This document shows positions 18,535 to 28,825 of a DNA stretch of 64,000 bases, one piece after another (position 1 is the stretch's first letter; each line of letters opens with the position of its first letter). The notes below the pieces were generated by a model. That model was given only the letters and a program-made list of their open reading frames with translations. It had not been told where the DNA came from and ran no database searches. Origin of the DNA: Thalassotalea atypica (GTDB taxonomy: Bacteria; Pseudomonadota; Gammaproteobacteria; Enterobacterales; Alteromonadaceae); contig NZ_AP027364.1 of the NCBI RefSeq assembly GCF_030295975.1, positions 620,001 through 684,000 on the forward strand, read 5' to 3'. The translations under genes and the position numbers were made by a program.

Positions 18535-20979
18535 ATGAAACTTTTTCGCCAATTATTCGTGTTACTGACATTGGTCGGATTCACGTTACCTAGCATGGCT
18601 GATATGGCAAGCTTTGAAAAAGGCAAAAGCCACCATCAAGGCTTTTTTTCTTTTTATCAAGACGACAAAACGGGTAAGGTGTATTTATCAGTTGATAAAT
18701 TTGACCAGCCGTTTTTATTTCAAAGCAGCATGCCTCATGGTATTGGCTCAAATGATATAGGGTTAGATCGTGGGCAATTAGGCGATACACGCTTAGTACA
18801 GTTTGAGCGAGTTGGCGATAAAGTGTTTCTTCGCCAGCTAAATACCTACTATCGTGCCAACAGTGACAACGTGCTTGAACGCCAAGCTATTGATGAAGCG
18901 TTTGCCAGTTCTATTATTTGGGGTTTCAAAGTCACTGAAACTAGCGATAAAGGCGCTGCAATTGTTGATTACACACCATTCTTATTGTCTGATATTCACG
19001 GCGTAAGTGAGCGTCTTAAAAAGAGCAAGCAAGGCAATTTTAAAATAGACGCATCACGCAGCGGGCTTTATAGCAAACGCACGAAAGCGTTTCCTAAAAA
19101 CACCGAGTTTGAAGCAACCATTACTTTTAAAGGCTCAGGAGCAGGGACTTATTTAAAATCAGTCACACCGGACAACAGTGCGGTTACAGTGAATTTTCAT
19201 CACTCGTTAGTTGAGCTTCCTGATGATAACTATCAAACTCGAGTATTCCACCCTTACAGCGGCTACTGGGCTATCAGCCATGCCGATTATGCCACGGCAA
19301 TTGACGAACCATTAATTCAACGCGTCATTCCACGTCACCGTTTATCAAAGAAAAATCCTAACGCTGATGTTAGTGAAGCGGTTGAACCGATTGTTTATTA
19401 TTTAGATGCTGGTGTGCCAGAGCCAGTAAAATCTGCGTTACTTGATGGTGCACGCTGGTGGGATCAAGCGTTTGAAGCTATTGGCTACAAAAAAGCGTTT
19501 CAAGTGAAAATGTTACCAAGCGACGCCGACCCGATGGATGTTCGTTATAACGTTATTCAGTGGGTACATCGTGCGACTCGAGGTTGGTCGTACGGTGCCT
19601 CGGTTATTGACCCTCGTACAGGCGAGATCATCAAAGGTCACGTCACCTTAGGTTCATTGCGTGTGCGCCAAGATTACCTGATTGCACTGGGATTAACCTC
19701 GCCATTTAAAGCGGCAACAGCTGATACGTCGCCAATGAAAGAAATGGCCCTTGCCCGTATTCGTCAACTTTCGGCTCATGAAGTGGGTCATACATTAGGG
19801 ATAGCGCATAACTTTTCTGCCAGTGTTAATAACCGCGCATCAGTGATGGACTACCCGCATCCATTAGTGAAAATTACCAAAGGAAAAATCGATTTATCTC
19901 AGGCTTATGATACCGATATTGGTGATTGGGATAAGTTCGTTGTCGCATATGGCTACAGCGACTTAGCTCAAAAAGAGGAAAGTGAAGTACTTGCAGACTT
20001 AATTGCCAAGGCACAAGCTCAAGGCTTGCAATACATGTCAGATCCTGATGCACGTCCAAAATCAGGTGGTCACGCAACCGGACACCTTTGGGATAATGGC
20101 GAAAGTGCAGCAGATGAATTAGAGCGTGTGATGAAGGTGCGCGAATTGGCACTAAAACAATTTGGCCTTAATTCTATCGCCACAGGCACCCCTCTTTCTG
20201 AAATTGAACAGACCTTAGTGCCGATCTACAATTTTCATCGCTTTCAAGTGGAAGCCGCGGCCAAATTGATTGCTGGAGTTGAATATAGCTATGAAGTTAA
20301 AGGTGACAGTAAAGCAAATGAAAAGGCTAAAGGGGTAAGAGCGGTTGCTGGCAAATCGCAGAAAAAAGCGCTCAAAGCGTTACTTAATACCCTAGATGCC
20401 AAAACGTTAACTCTTGATGAAGAGTTGATCGCTTTAATTCCACCTAAAGCATACGGTTACTCAAGAAACCGCGAAAGTTTTAAAGGTCACACGGGCATTA
20501 CTTTTGACCCTATTTCGGCGGCAGAGGCATCGGCAAAACATACCTTATCATTACTGTTAAACGCGCAGCGATTAGCACGATTGCAGCAGCAATCTAATGT
20601 TTTAGGTAAAGATCATAAAGGTATTCCTTCAGTTGCAGAACTGTTCGAAGAAGTATTGGATCAAACAATTAAACAAACCGATAGTAAAGGCTTGTCGTTA
20701 CTGGTTCAACAACGTATTAATCAACAAGTCGTTGAGCACTTACTTACACTGTGGCATAAGAAACAACTAGTCACAGAAGTAAGATCAGAAGTGTATGTTG
20801 CCCTTGTGGAACTTAGCTCGTGGCTTAATGAAAAAGCGACCAGCCGTAAGTTTAAACAGCAAAAAGCGCAATATATGTTGCTTTCTCAGCAAATTGATTA
20901 CAGCTTAGCTCAAGGTAAATTGGCTGCGCCAGTGTCAACTATCAAACTTCCTCCGGGATCACCAATTGGTAGCGAATAA
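18535..20979 (+). CDS. Secreted zinc-dependent metalloprotease (DUF5117/DUF4953 type)
   Basis: 814 residues with a signal peptide (1-22, ending SMAD). The catalytic site is metzincin-like: HEVGHTLGIAH with His415, Glu416, His419 and His425, followed by a Met-turn SVMDYPHP. The N-terminal half matches the DUF5117/DUF5118 domains that precede this catalytic domain (FDQPFLFQSSMPHGIGSNDIGLDRG style), and the C-terminal half is mostly helical. Family members are periplasmic or extracellular; substrates are not established. The ureohydrolase gene follows after 31 bases on the same strand and may share the transcript. Confidence 0.88.
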   Translation: MKLFRQLFVLLTLVGFTLPSMADMASFEKGKSHHQGFFSFYQDDKTGKVYLSVDKFDQPFLFQSSMPHGIGSNDIGLDRGQLGDTRLVQFERVGDKVFLRQLNTYYRANSDNVLERQAIDEAFASSIIWGFKVTETSDKGAAIVDYTPFLLSDIHGVSERLKKSKQGNFKIDASRSGLYSKRTKAFPKNTEFEATITFKGSGAGTYLKSVTPDNSAVTVNFHHSLVELPDDNYQTRVFHPYSGYWAISHADYATAIDEPLIQRVIPRHRLSKKNPNADVSEAVEPIVYYLDAGVPEPVKSALLDGARWWDQAFEAIGYKKAFQVKMLPSDADPMDVRYNVIQWVHRATRGWSYGASVIDPRTGEIIKGHVTLGSLRVRQDYLIALGLTSPFKAATADTSPMKEMALARIRQLSAHEVGHTLGIAHNFSASVNNRASVMDYPHPLVKITKGKIDLSQAYDTDIGDWDKFVVAYGYSDLAQKEESEVLADLIAKAQAQGLQYMSDPDARPKSGGHATGHLWDNGESAADELERVMKVRELALKQFGLNSIATGTPLSEIEQTLVPIYNFHRFQVEAAAKLIAGVEYSYEVKGDSKANEKAKGVRAVAGKSQKKALKALLNTLDAKTLTLDEELIALIPPKAYGYSRNRESFKGHTGITFDPISAAEASAKHTLSLLLNAQRLARLQQQSNVLGKDHKGIPSVAELFEEVLDQTIKQTDSKGLSLLVQQRINQQVVEHLLTLWHKKQLVTEVRSEVYVALVELSSWLNEKATSRKFKQQKAQYMLLSQQIDYSLAQGKLAAPVSTIKLPPGSPIGSE

Positions 20980-21010
20980 CTGTTATTGCAAAACTGGATA
21001 GGGAGGGGAT

Positions 21011-21814
21011 ATGTTTAACAAGTTGTCGTTATTGAGTATCCCTTTTGACGATAATTCATCGCTTGAAAAAGGTCCCGCAAAAGCACCTGCGCTGATAAAG
21101 CAGGTGCTCGCTCAAGGCTCCTTAAATAAAGGCACTGAATTAGGCATTGAATTGGGTGATAATCCTAGGTGGTGTGATGGCGGCGAGGTGACATTTAGCT
21201 CTCTTCATCATTTCAACGATGAGATAGTGTCTGCTTGCAATGCATTGCTTGAAAATAATAGTTTAGTGCTGAGTTTAGGAGGTGATCACAGTGTTTCTTA
21301 TCCGTTGATTAAGAGCTATGCGGAGCATTTTGAACCGCTGAATATTCTGCATATCGACGCTCATTCCGATCTTTATGATTCATTCAAAGGTAATCGCTTT
21401 TCAAATGCCTGTCCGTTTGCCCGAGTCATGGAAGAAGGACTAGCTAAAAGACTAGTACAAATTGGCATCCGAACACTCAATGCACATCAAGTGAGTCAAA
21501 TTCATAGGTTTGGTGTCGAGTGCCATGAAATGCGTGATTGGCCATTAGATAAACCGCTATATTTCGATGGTCCGGTTTACATCTCGCTTGATGTTGACGG
21601 CATTGATCCTGCGTTTGCGCCGGGTGTTTCGCACCGCGAACCCGGAGGTTTATCTACTCGTGAAGTGATTAATCTTATTCACCGGATTGATGCGCCTGTG
21701 GTGGGCGCAGATATTGTAGAGTTTAACCCCAACAAAGATATTGATCATTTAACCAGTCAGCTTTGTGCGAAATTGGTCAAGGAGCTGGCGGGCAAGATAC
21801 TGTCAGATGTCTAG
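21011..21814 (+). CDS. Ureohydrolase (arginase/agmatinase family)
   Basis: 267 residues; binuclear Mn hydrolase acting on a guanidino substrate. Metal ligands are visible in LGGDHSVSYP, HIDAHSDLYD and SLDVDGIDPAFAPG, followed by EPGGLSTREV. The motif set gives the superfamily confidently but does not separate agmatinase, arginase and formiminoglutamase, so no gene symbol is given. The SD GGGAGGGG lies 5-6 bases before ATG. It follows the metalloprotease gene closely. A terminator for the opposite strand lies beyond its end. Confidence 0.85.
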   Translation: MFNKLSLLSIPFDDNSSLEKGPAKAPALIKQVLAQGSLNKGTELGIELGDNPRWCDGGEVTFSSLHHFNDEIVSACNALLENNSLVLSLGGDHSVSYPLIKSYAEHFEPLNILHIDAHSDLYDSFKGNRFSNACPFARVMEEGLAKRLVQIGIRTLNAHQVSQIHRFGVECHEMRDWPLDKPLYFDGPVYISLDVDGIDPAFAPGVSHREPGGLSTREVINLIHRIDAPVVGADIVEFNPNKDIDHLTSQLCAKLVKELAGKILSDV

Positions 21815-21846
21815 GAACAGTTGAACTTACTAACTTTTAATGAATA

Positions 21847-21880
21847 TAAAAAAGGCATGGCGGGAAGGAAGTGCCATGCC
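21847..21880 (-). terminator. Terminator of the EamA transporter transcript
   Basis: GGCATGGC (21854-21861) / GCCATGCC (21873-21880). On the minus strand the hairpin is followed by TTTTTT, 50 bases past the EamA stop. It may also stop the converging ureohydrolase transcript. Confidence 0.85.
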
Positions 21881-21930
21881 GAAAAACACCATAAATAACT
21901 TTCAGGCGTTTAAAACTGTGGTTAGCGGTA

Positions 21931-22869
21931 CTAGGTCGCTTGTTTGACTGCTAGCTTATCAGCGTCATGTGATCGTACGGATTCAACTTTCTTTACTTTC
22001 TTTGGTTTAGCGATAATGACCAAATTGCCCGCTAATATGGTGACTAAACCAATGACGGTATAGGCATGCCATTGGAATCCTTCAAAAAAGGTAGAAAGTA
22101 TGACCGCGACTCCCGGAAACAGGATGTTGGCATAAGAGGTTTTTTGCGCCCCTATTTTGTTCATTAATGATAAGTAACAACCAAATGCGATCACTGAGCC
22201 AAAAATAGACAAAAACAGTAACGATGAGATATAGGGCATGCTCATCTCGAAGGTAAATGATTTACCTTGAACTACGGCCAAAATGCTCATGAAAATTGCG
22301 CCGTATAACATGCCCCAGGTATTTGCTTGCACCACAGGAATTTGTGAGCGTTGATTTCTAATAGAAATCATATTGCCTGTTGACGCTGAAAGGGTACCTA
22401 TTAAGCAAAGACCTAGCCCGTAAAGCGTGGCATCAGTAAATGATAGCTCCTCAATTTCAGGCCAGAATAAAGTCACAATACCAATAAGGCCAAGAAAAGC
22501 GCCTAGATAAACTTGTTTTGAAATTTGAGTTTTGTACCAAATTCGGGCATTAATAATGTTGAAAATCATTAAGGTTGAAAACGCGATGCAACTTAGTGCC
22601 GAGTTAATATGCTGTTGTGCTTGATACAGTAAAAAATAGTTAAAGCCAAACAGCGTTATGCCAAATGCCGCGACTTGCGCGTGTTGCTTTAAAGACATTT
22701 TCAATGGCAATTTTCTTAGACCGCAATATGCGAAAAGTACCATTGCCGCTAACGCAAAGCGATAGGTAATCGACGCCTCTGGCGCAACGTCACCTAGCTG
22801 AAAGTTGATCGCAATCCAGGTACTTCCCCAAATTAATACGGTTAACAGATACAAGACGGTATTGTTCAT
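21931..22869 (-). CDS. EamA/DMT-family metabolite exporter
   Basis: 312 residues, about ten transmembrane helices in two EamA repeats (first starting LTVLIWGSTWIAI, second around YGLGLCLIGTLSASTGNMIS). Typical of drug/metabolite exporters such as YedA/RhtA-like permeases. Its substrate is unknown; the divergent MocR-type PLP regulator at 23231 suggests a link to amino acid or amine metabolism (inference). It begins 13 bases after a small ORF that carries a strong SD, so translational coupling is possible. Confidence 0.85.
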   Translation of the reverse strand: MNNTVLYLLTVLIWGSTWIAINFQLGDVAPEASITYRFALAAMVLFAYCGLRKLPLKMSLKQHAQVAAFGITLFGFNYFLLYQAQQHINSALSCIAFSTLMIFNIINARIWYKTQISKQVYLGAFLGLIGIVTLFWPEIEELSFTDATLYGLGLCLIGTLSASTGNMISIRNQRSQIPVVQANTWGMLYGAIFMSILAVVQGKSFTFEMSMPYISSLLFLSIFGSVIAFGCYLSLMNKIGAQKTSYANILFPGVAVILSTFFEGFQWHAYTVIGLVTILAGNLVIIAKPKKVKKVESVRSHDADKLAVKQAT

Positions 22870-22882
22870 TCTCTGTTCCTTA

Positions 22883-23062
22883 TTAATTCAAATCGCAGCA
22901 CTTACTGCTGTGTTCGGGTGAAATGGTCGATTTAGTTTTCATCGTATTATTCAGGCGAACCACTTGATTTTCTTGTTGCACGAGTGACTTTGCTAACGAC
23001 TGTTTTGATACCGCCACAATCCACTTTTTAAGTAAAGCATTAATCATCGAAATAAATAACAT
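22883..23062 (-). CDS. Small ORF (59 aa) upstream of EamA transporter
   Basis: Begins MLFISMINALLKKW, has a hydrophobic-amphipathic N-terminus and a polar tail ending in SKCCDLN. Called because AAGGAG lies exactly 7 bases before ATG 23062 and because the stop sits 13 bases from the EamA start on the same strand. The frame extends upstream to 23170 without an SD. No family recognised. It could be a membrane-associated small protein or a leader peptide. Composition alone does not prove coding. Confidence 0.4.
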   Translation of the reverse strand: MLFISMINALLKKWIVAVSKQSLAKSLVQQENQVVRLNNTMKTKSTISPEHSSKCCDLN

Positions 23063-23230
23063 AACAACACTCCTTTTTCTGAATAAAGTAATCTTAAAAA
23101 CGAAATCATGAATCAACGTTGTTCCATGAATAGACAGTTTAGTGATTATTTGTTTTAATAACATACACAAAAAAATAGAAATGCAACCTATACAGTTTTA
23201 ATCTAAATAATCTTACATTGCGAGAAATAC

Positions 23231-24679
23231 ATGAGACTTCTGGATAAAAGTTCTTCTGATTTTTTATATCAACAAGTAGTAGAGTTTATTGATAAGCAAC
23301 AAGCTCAGGGAGCCTTGCGACCAGGTGATAAATTGCCAAGCCTAAGAAAGTTGAGTCAGCAATTTGAGATCAGTGTGCCTACGGTTAAGCAGGCCTATAT
23401 CGAGCTTGAAAAGCAAGGCCGTGTGTGTGCACGGCCACAGTCTGGTTATTACCTGCAGGCCCAAATGGCAAGAACCCTATTACCGCGGCCTAACAACTGG
23501 GCTGGCAGTATGCCTGTCGAAGTGTGTTGTCGAAGTTTGATTGAACAGGTCTATGAAGCGGTTCATATTCCTGACACCGTTGCCTTGGGCATTTCAAACC
23601 CAGTTAATGCGCACCCGCCAGATAAAGCGCTTGCCAGATTGATGCGCTCTGTACTGAGTAAAGTGTCAGAAAAAGCGGTGAGTTATGGACCTGTCAATGG
23701 CGATCCAAAACTGCGAATGCAGCTTGCGTTTAGATATCAAGAGCAAGGCGTTGCAATTGATCACAGTGATATTCTAATCACCAACGGCGCACAAGAAGCA
23801 TTATCCATTGCACTACAATGTGTTGCCGAAAAAGGAGATGTGATTGCGGTTGAGTCGCCTTGTTATTTCGGGCTAATTGAATTGATCGAAAGTTTGGGTA
23901 TGAAGGCGCTAGAGGTGTACACCTGTACAGAAGATGGTGTTTGTCTAACGGAATTGGAAAAGACAATTGATCAGTACCCCGTGAAAGCTTGTTTGTTTTC
24001 AACTGCCATCAATAACCCTCTAGGCTCTATGATGACGGATGAGCAACGTAAAGCGTTGGTGAATTTACTGGAACAACGGAACATCCCACTCATTGAAGAT
24101 GATGTTTATGGCGATCTATATTTTGAAGGAAAGCGTCCTAAACCGGCACAGCTATACTCCGATAAAGGCTTAGTAATTACCTGCTCGTCATTTTCAAAAA
24201 CTGCAGCGCCAGGCTATCGCATCGGCTGGCTAGTGTCGGGCAAATATGAAGAACAGGCCAAACGGATCAAAAGAGCTCAGTCTTGTTCCACTCCTATGCT
24301 CCAGCAATGGACGTTAACTGAGTACTTGTTAAGCGGTGAATACGATCGACACCTGAATGTGCTACGCAAAAAATTGATATTTAACAGCGAACGCATGCGG
24401 GCACTGATTGCAGAGCACTTTCCGAGTGAAGTGTGTATTTCTAAACCTAAAGGTGGCAGCGTGTTATGGATCCGATGTCGATCTCACGTAAATACCAGCA
24501 ACTTTTTTCATGAATCGATCTCGCTCGGCGTAAGTTTCGCCCCTGGTGAAGTGTTTTCACCTTCAGGTAAGTATAAAAATTATATGCGTATTAGCTACGG
24601 TGTTCAGTGGTGTGATCGAATTGAAGATGCAATCAAATCGTTAGGAAAGTTAGTTGCTGAATACCCAGCACCAAATTAA
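23231..24679 (+). CDS. MocR-type regulator (GntR DNA-binding + PLP aminotransferase-like)
   Basis: 482 residues. An N-terminal GntR winged helix (residues 5-75: LYQQVVEFIDKQQ, GDKLPSLRKLSQQFEIS, VKQAYIELEKQGRV) is followed by a fold-type I aminotransferase domain with the PLP lysine in SSFSKTAAPGYRIGW and the substrate-arginine region MRISYG near the C-terminus. Family members regulate neighbouring transport or amino acid genes in response to PLP and an amino compound. It is divergent from the small ORF and EamA exporter, and the Bcr/CflA pump follows after 17 bases, so both transporters are candidate targets. Confidence 0.92.
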   Translation: MRLLDKSSSDFLYQQVVEFIDKQQAQGALRPGDKLPSLRKLSQQFEISVPTVKQAYIELEKQGRVCARPQSGYYLQAQMARTLLPRPNNWAGSMPVEVCCRSLIEQVYEAVHIPDTVALGISNPVNAHPPDKALARLMRSVLSKVSEKAVSYGPVNGDPKLRMQLAFRYQEQGVAIDHSDILITNGAQEALSIALQCVAEKGDVIAVESPCYFGLIELIESLGMKALEVYTCTEDGVCLTELEKTIDQYPVKACLFSTAINNPLGSMMTDEQRKALVNLLEQRNIPLIEDDVYGDLYFEGKRPKPAQLYSDKGLVITCSSFSKTAAPGYRIGWLVSGKYEEQAKRIKRAQSCSTPMLQQWTLTEYLLSGEYDRHLNVLRKKLIFNSERMRALIAEHFPSEVCISKPKGGSVLWIRCRSHVNTSNFFHESISLGVSFAPGEVFSPSGKYKNYMRISYGVQWCDRIEDAIKSLGKLVAEYPAPN

Positions 24680-24696
24680 ATTTTAATCAGAGACCT

Positions 24697-25887
24697 ATGC
24701 CACAGATTACACAAGTGCCAACATCATTAGCACTCTTATTGCCATTACTCGCCTCGATAATGGCGCTTTCGCCATTGGCGATAGATTTATATTTACCAGC
24801 GATGCCAATCATTGCACAAGAGCTTAATACCGACATGACAATGCTGCAAAATACATTGAGCATGTATTTATTTGGCTATGCGTTGGGACTCTTTTATTTT
24901 GGGCCTCAAGCAGATAAGCGTCCTAGAAGAATGCTAGTAGTACTGGGAGTTTCAGGCTTTTTGCTGGCAACGCTTATTTTGCCTTTTGTGACGAATATTG
25001 AACAGTTTCTTATGGTGCGTTTTATTCAAGCTTTTGTCAGTAGCGCTGCAACGGTGGTTGTGCCTGGCACTATTCGTGAATATTACGGTAAAAACACTGC
25101 TAAAGGGCTCTCTTATGTTTCTATGATCATGATGCTAGCTCCGATGATCGCGCCCAGTATTGGTAGTGGTTTGCTTTGGTTAGATGATTGGCAGCTCATT
25201 TTTTATGTGTTAGCGATTTATGCCAGTTTAATTTTAGCGCTTGTGATTAAATTTTTACCAAATTCAAATGTTAAAAAAGCACCTGCAAATATTAGCTTTT
25301 TGAAACGGTATAAAATTGTACTGTCTCATCAGAGTGCGCGCTTAGATATCATATCCTCAATGATGATTTCATTGGCATTTTTTGCCTATATCACGGCGAT
25401 ACCTTTCGTGTATTTAACGGTCTTTGAGGTCAGTGAATTTACTTTCAGTGCATTATTTGGCGCTAATGTATTAGCGCTAATGATAGCCCATTTTATTAAC
25501 TCGAAATTAGTCGTGCGAAAAGGATCACGAAAAATGTTGTCCTACGGCTTGCTCGTAGCTGTATTAAGTTCAACGTTGTTGTTTATTCTTACTGTTTTGG
25601 GCATGCCGCTTCCGTATATCGTGCTAACAATAATGCCACTCATGGGCAGTATTTCGATGATTGCTGTTAATGCGGATGCGATGATTTTACAGGAGTTTGC
25701 TGAGCAATCGGGTACGGCAACGGCAGTGATTGGTGTATTACGATTTGGCATAGGTGCATTGGCAGGGCCAATACTGGCTATTTTTTTCGATGGTACTGCA
25801 ACGCCGTTTGTTTTATTAATGTGGTGTTCAGTCGCGGTCGTATTGGCGTGCCAATTAAAGCAGCGAGTAAATGCTAAAGCTAATTAG
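24697..25887 (+). CDS. MFS drug-resistance transporter, Bcr/CflA family
   Basis: 396 residues, 12 predicted helices. Bcr/CflA signatures are LSPLAIDLYLPAMP in helix 1 and the loop 2-3 motif FGPQADKRPRRM. It is a proton-driven efflux permease of the inner membrane, and family members export bicyclomycin, sulfonamides or amino-acid-like compounds. It lies 17 bases after the MocR regulator on the same strand, almost certainly the same transcript. The substrate is not deducible. Confidence 0.9.
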   Translation: MPQITQVPTSLALLLPLLASIMALSPLAIDLYLPAMPIIAQELNTDMTMLQNTLSMYLFGYALGLFYFGPQADKRPRRMLVVLGVSGFLLATLILPFVTNIEQFLMVRFIQAFVSSAATVVVPGTIREYYGKNTAKGLSYVSMIMMLAPMIAPSIGSGLLWLDDWQLIFYVLAIYASLILALVIKFLPNSNVKKAPANISFLKRYKIVLSHQSARLDIISSMMISLAFFAYITAIPFVYLTVFEVSEFTFSALFGANVLALMIAHFINSKLVVRKGSRKMLSYGLLVAVLSSTLLFILTVLGMPLPYIVLTIMPLMGSISMIAVNADAMILQEFAEQSGTATAVIGVLRFGIGALAGPILAIFFDGTATPFVLLMWCSVAVVLACQLKQRVNAKAN

Positions 25888-25896
25888 TGTCTAGCC

Positions 25897-26058
25897 TTAA
25901 GTGTTAAGCTCTTTTTGTTCTTTTAGCTTAGCTTGCTGAATGCGCCACTTTTGTAATTCAGCGTAGTAATGGTCCCATACACAGGGATTGCAAGCGCCGC
26001 CACCACAGCAGTCGTCATCGGCTGGCGGAAATGGCTTTTCTAATACTGTTTCTGACAT
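25897..26058 (-). CDS. Small oxidoreductase-like domain protein (53 aa)
   Basis: A short gene: ATG 26058 to TAA 25897. The translation begins MSETVLEKPFPP, has the family core DDDCCGGGACNPCVWDHYY, then an amphipathic helix rich in Lys and Gln. The Cys pattern CCxxxxCxxC followed by VWDxYY is typical of the oxidoreductase-like family (PF09791), found in eukaryotic and proteobacterial short proteins. The cysteines could bind metal or be redox-active; the role is unknown. It ends 9 bases past the convergent MFS gene stop. Confidence 0.75.
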   Translation of the reverse strand: MSETVLEKPFPPADDDCCGGGACNPCVWDHYYAELQKWRIQQAKLKEQKELNT

Positions 26059-26145
26059 TTGATGCTTGTTGTAGTTTTTATATGTGCAAATTATAAATCA
26101 GGCGTATTAATAATTCATCTGTCAATTGGATAAAAGCACGTATAA

Positions 26146-26170
26146 AAAAAGCCCCTTTAAGGGGCTTTTT
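26146..26170 (-). terminator. Terminator of the aroQ-accB-accC operon
   Basis: AAAAAGCCCC / GGGGCTTTTT hairpin with a short TTTAA loop. On the minus strand a T run follows 13 bases after the accC stop. Symmetric, so possibly active in both directions. Confidence 0.92.
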
Positions 26171-26183
26171 GCTTAAGTTAAAG

Positions 26184-27530
26184 TTACTCTTGTTCAGCAA
26201 GCTTTTTCTCAAGGTAGTGAATATTTGCACCACCGTTGACAAAGCCTTGGTCATTCAAAATATCTTCATGTAATGCGATATTTGTTTTAATACCATCGAC
26301 AACAAGTTCACTCAGTGCATTTCGCATACGGGCAATAGCCACATCACGGTTGTCACCATAAGTAATTAACTTACCAATCATTGAGTCATAATGCGGTGGT
26401 ACTGAATAGTCAGCATAGATGTGAGAGTCCCAACGAATGCCCATTCCCCCTGGCGGGTGGAAGCGGGTGATCTTACCCGGTGATGGAATAAACGTGCGTG
26501 GATCTTCAGCATTGATACGACATTCAATAGAGTGACCAGCAATTTTAATGTCATCTTGTGTATAAGATAACGGTTGGCCAGCAGCAACACGAAGTTGTTC
26601 CTTAATTAAGTCTACACCGGTGATCATTTCTGTCACTGGGTGTTCAACTTGAATTCGAGTATTCATTTCAATGAAGTAAAACTCACCGTTTTCATACAAA
26701 AATTCAAACGTACCTGCACCACGATAGTTAATTTCAAGACAAGCATTACAACAACGTTCGCCGATTTTAGCTCGCATTTCAGGTGTAATACCAGGAGCAG
26801 GCGCTTCTTCAACTACTTTTTGATGACGACGCTGCATTGAACAATCACGTTCGCCTAAATGAATTGCTCCACCTTGACCGTCTGCAATGACTTGAATTTC
26901 AACATGACGAGGATTTTCAAGGAATTTTTCCATGTAAACCACGTCATTGTTAAATGCTGCTTTGGCTTCGGCTTTGGTTAACTGAATTGATTCAAGTAAC
27001 TCAGACTCTTGACGAACCACACGCATACCACGACCACCGCCACCACCTGATGCTTTAATGATCACTGGGTAACCAATACGCTTACCATGAGCAAGGTTTA
27101 ACTCATTGTCCTCAGTTAAAGGACCATCAGAACCCGGAACACAAGGTACGCCGGCTGATTTCATTGCTTGAATTGCTGCAACTTTGTCACCCATAATACG
27201 GATGCTTTCAGCAAGTGGACCAATGAAGGTAAAACCTGACTGTTCTACTTGTTCAGCAAAATCTGCATTTTCCGCAAGAAAGCCGTAACCGGGGTGTATT
27301 GCAACAGCATTGGTAATTTCTGCTGCAGTTAAAATACTCGGAATATCTAAGTAACTTTCTGTTGCAGGTGGCTTACCGATACAAATGGTTTCGTCAGCAA
27401 GCAAAACATGCTTTAAGTTTTTATCTGCTGTTGAATGAACGGCTACGGTTTTAATACCTAGCTCTTTACATGCACGCAATATTCGCAATGCAATTTCGCC
27501 TCGATTGGCGATAACTACTTTATCTAACAT
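26184..27530 (-). CDS. accC: Biotin carboxylase subunit of acetyl-CoA carboxylase
   Basis: 448-residue ATP-grasp enzyme (E. coli 449) that carboxylates the biotin on AccB, the first step of fatty acid synthesis. Motifs are the N-terminal [16 protein letters not shown], the glycine-rich ATP loop [12 protein letters not shown], the active-site stretch [16 protein letters not shown] and the C-terminal [10 protein letters not shown]. It is the last gene of aroQ-accB-accC, 23 bases after accB, with a terminator behind. Confidence 0.97.
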   Translation of the reverse strand: MLDKVVIANRGEIALRILRACKELGIKTVAVHSTADKNLKHVLLADETICIGKPPATESYLDIPSILTAAEITNAVAIHPGYGFLAENADFAEQVEQSGFTFIGPLAESIRIMGDKVAAIQAMKSAGVPCVPGSDGPLTEDNELNLAHGKRIGYPVIIKASGGGGGRGMRVVRQESELLESIQLTKAEAKAAFNNDVVYMEKFLENPRHVEIQVIADGQGGAIHLGERDCSMQRRHQKVVEEAPAPGITPEMRAKIGERCCNACLEINYRGAGTFEFLYENGEFYFIEMNTRIQVEHPVTEMITGVDLIKEQLRVAAGQPLSYTQDDIKIAGHSIECRINAEDPRTFIPSPGKITRFHPPGGMGIRWDSHIYADYSVPPHYDSMIGKLITYGDNRDVAIARMRNALSELVVDGIKTNIALHEDILNDQGFVNGGANIHYLEKKLAEQE

Positions 27531-27553
27531 GGAATTACCCTTACTTGTTGGGC

Positions 27554-28003
27554 TTATTCAATGATGAATAGCGGTTGATCAAATTCAATGGCGTCTTCGT
27601 TACTTGCTAAAATTTCTTTGATGACACCAGATTTGTCTGCTTCAATTTGGTTCATCATTTTCATTGCTTCTACGATACACAACGTGTCGCCAGCATTAAC
27701 ATGTTGTCCTACTTCAACAAATGCTGGTGAATCTGGTGAAGCCGATGAGTAGAACGTACCGACCATAGGTGAACGTACAACATGACCTGAAATAGCCGCT
27801 GGGCCAGCATCAACCGCAGGAACTGCCGCTGCAGGTGCAGCAACAGGTGCAGCGATTGGCGCAGCTTGCATTACTGGTGCACTAGCGAACACTTGGCCGC
27901 CACGGCTAATGCGTACAGATTCTTCACCTTCTGAGATTTCTAACTCATTGATCCCTGATTCTTCTACCAGCTCGATCAATTTTTTAATTTTTCTGATATC
28001 CAT
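27554..28003 (-). CDS. accB: Biotin carboxyl carrier protein of acetyl-CoA carboxylase
   Basis: 149 residues (E. coli 156). The N-terminal helix [18 protein letters not shown] is followed by an Ala/Pro-rich linker (about 40-75) and the biotinyl domain, with the biotin-accepting Lys115 in [10 protein letters not shown]. It carries carboxybiotin between AccC and the AccAD transferase. Operon with aroQ (27 bases upstream) and accC. Confidence 0.97.
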   Translation of the reverse strand: MDIRKIKKLIELVEESGINELEISEGEESVRISRGGQVFASAPVMQAAPIAAPVAAPAAAVPAVDAGPAAISGHVVRSPMVGTFYSSASPDSPAFVEVGQHVNAGDTLCIVEAMKMMNQIEADKSGVIKEILASNEDAIEFDQPLFIIE

Positions 28004-28030
28004 GTTTACACCTTTTTGTTGAGTGTGGAA

Positions 28031-28486
28031 TTATTCTTTATGCTCAGCAAGCCATTGACTCGCTGCTCGTAATGCGTACTGATAACCTGAAATACCTAAG
28101 CCACATATAACCCCTACAGCAATATCTGATAGATAAGACTGATGTCTAAATTGTTCACGTGCATGAACATTGGATATGTGAACCTCTATAAAGGGAACGT
28201 CGATAGCCAATATTGCGTCTCGCAACGCTACACTTGTGTGCGTAAGTGCTGCAGGGTTGATAATGACAAAATCTACACTTTGGAATGCTTGATGAAGTCG
28301 ATCAATAATTTCACCCTCATGGTTCGACTGAAAATGCTCAAGCATTAACCCGAATTCGCCAGCTTGTGTTTGCAAACACGCCATAACGTCAGCTAATGTT
28401 TTATCACCATAGACTTCAGGCTCACGCTTTCCTAACATGTTTAAATTAGGGCCGTTGATTACTAAAATGTTTGATTTTGTGGTCAT
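28031..28486 (-). CDS. aroQ: Type II 3-dehydroquinate dehydratase
   Basis: Third step of the shikimate pathway. Start set at ATG 28486 (MTTKSNIL), giving 151 residues; a TTG at 28495 would add three residues. Motifs are [21 protein letters not shown] with the catalytic Arg/Tyr loop, [26 protein letters not shown] and [15 protein letters not shown]. It is the first gene of the aroQ-accBC operon, an arrangement seen in many proteobacteria. Confidence 0.96.
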   Translation of the reverse strand: MTTKSNILVINGPNLNMLGKREPEVYGDKTLADVMACLQTQAGEFGLMLEHFQSNHEGEIIDRLHQAFQSVDFVIINPAALTHTSVALRDAILAIDVPFIEVHISNVHAREQFRHQSYLSDIAVGVICGLGISGYQYALRAASQWLAEHKE

Positions 28487-28825
28487 CGTCTTCAAATGTG
28501 CTTCTAAAAGTATATTTTTTAATATACTTACATAAATGGTGCCAAAATTAAACTTTATGATGGTTAAACTGGCGTTCTTTATCAGTTAGACGATTATTAT
28601 AGTGATTTCGAAGAATTTAGCAGCAAAATACTGGTCTTATCACTTTGAAAGGTAATGTACCAACAAAAAGGCTTGGTAGTCTGTCTGATAACGACTACAA
28701 TTAGAGAAGAAAATTTAGCTAAAGTATTGAAAAATAGTCATTTGGTTAAATTGTTGTAAACTGCACACTAATATAGTGTTGATAGTATTATTGATAATAG
28801 GACTGTAGTACTCAAGGAACTGGAT
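28487..28825. other. Intergenic region between aroQ and the envelope cassette
   Basis: 339 AT-rich bases between divergent units. It must contain the promoters of aroQ-accBC (minus) and of the three-gene cassette (plus), but I see no strong hairpin, repeat or open frame. The plus-strand cassette has an SD (AAGGA, 28814-28818) at its end. Confidence 0.5.
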
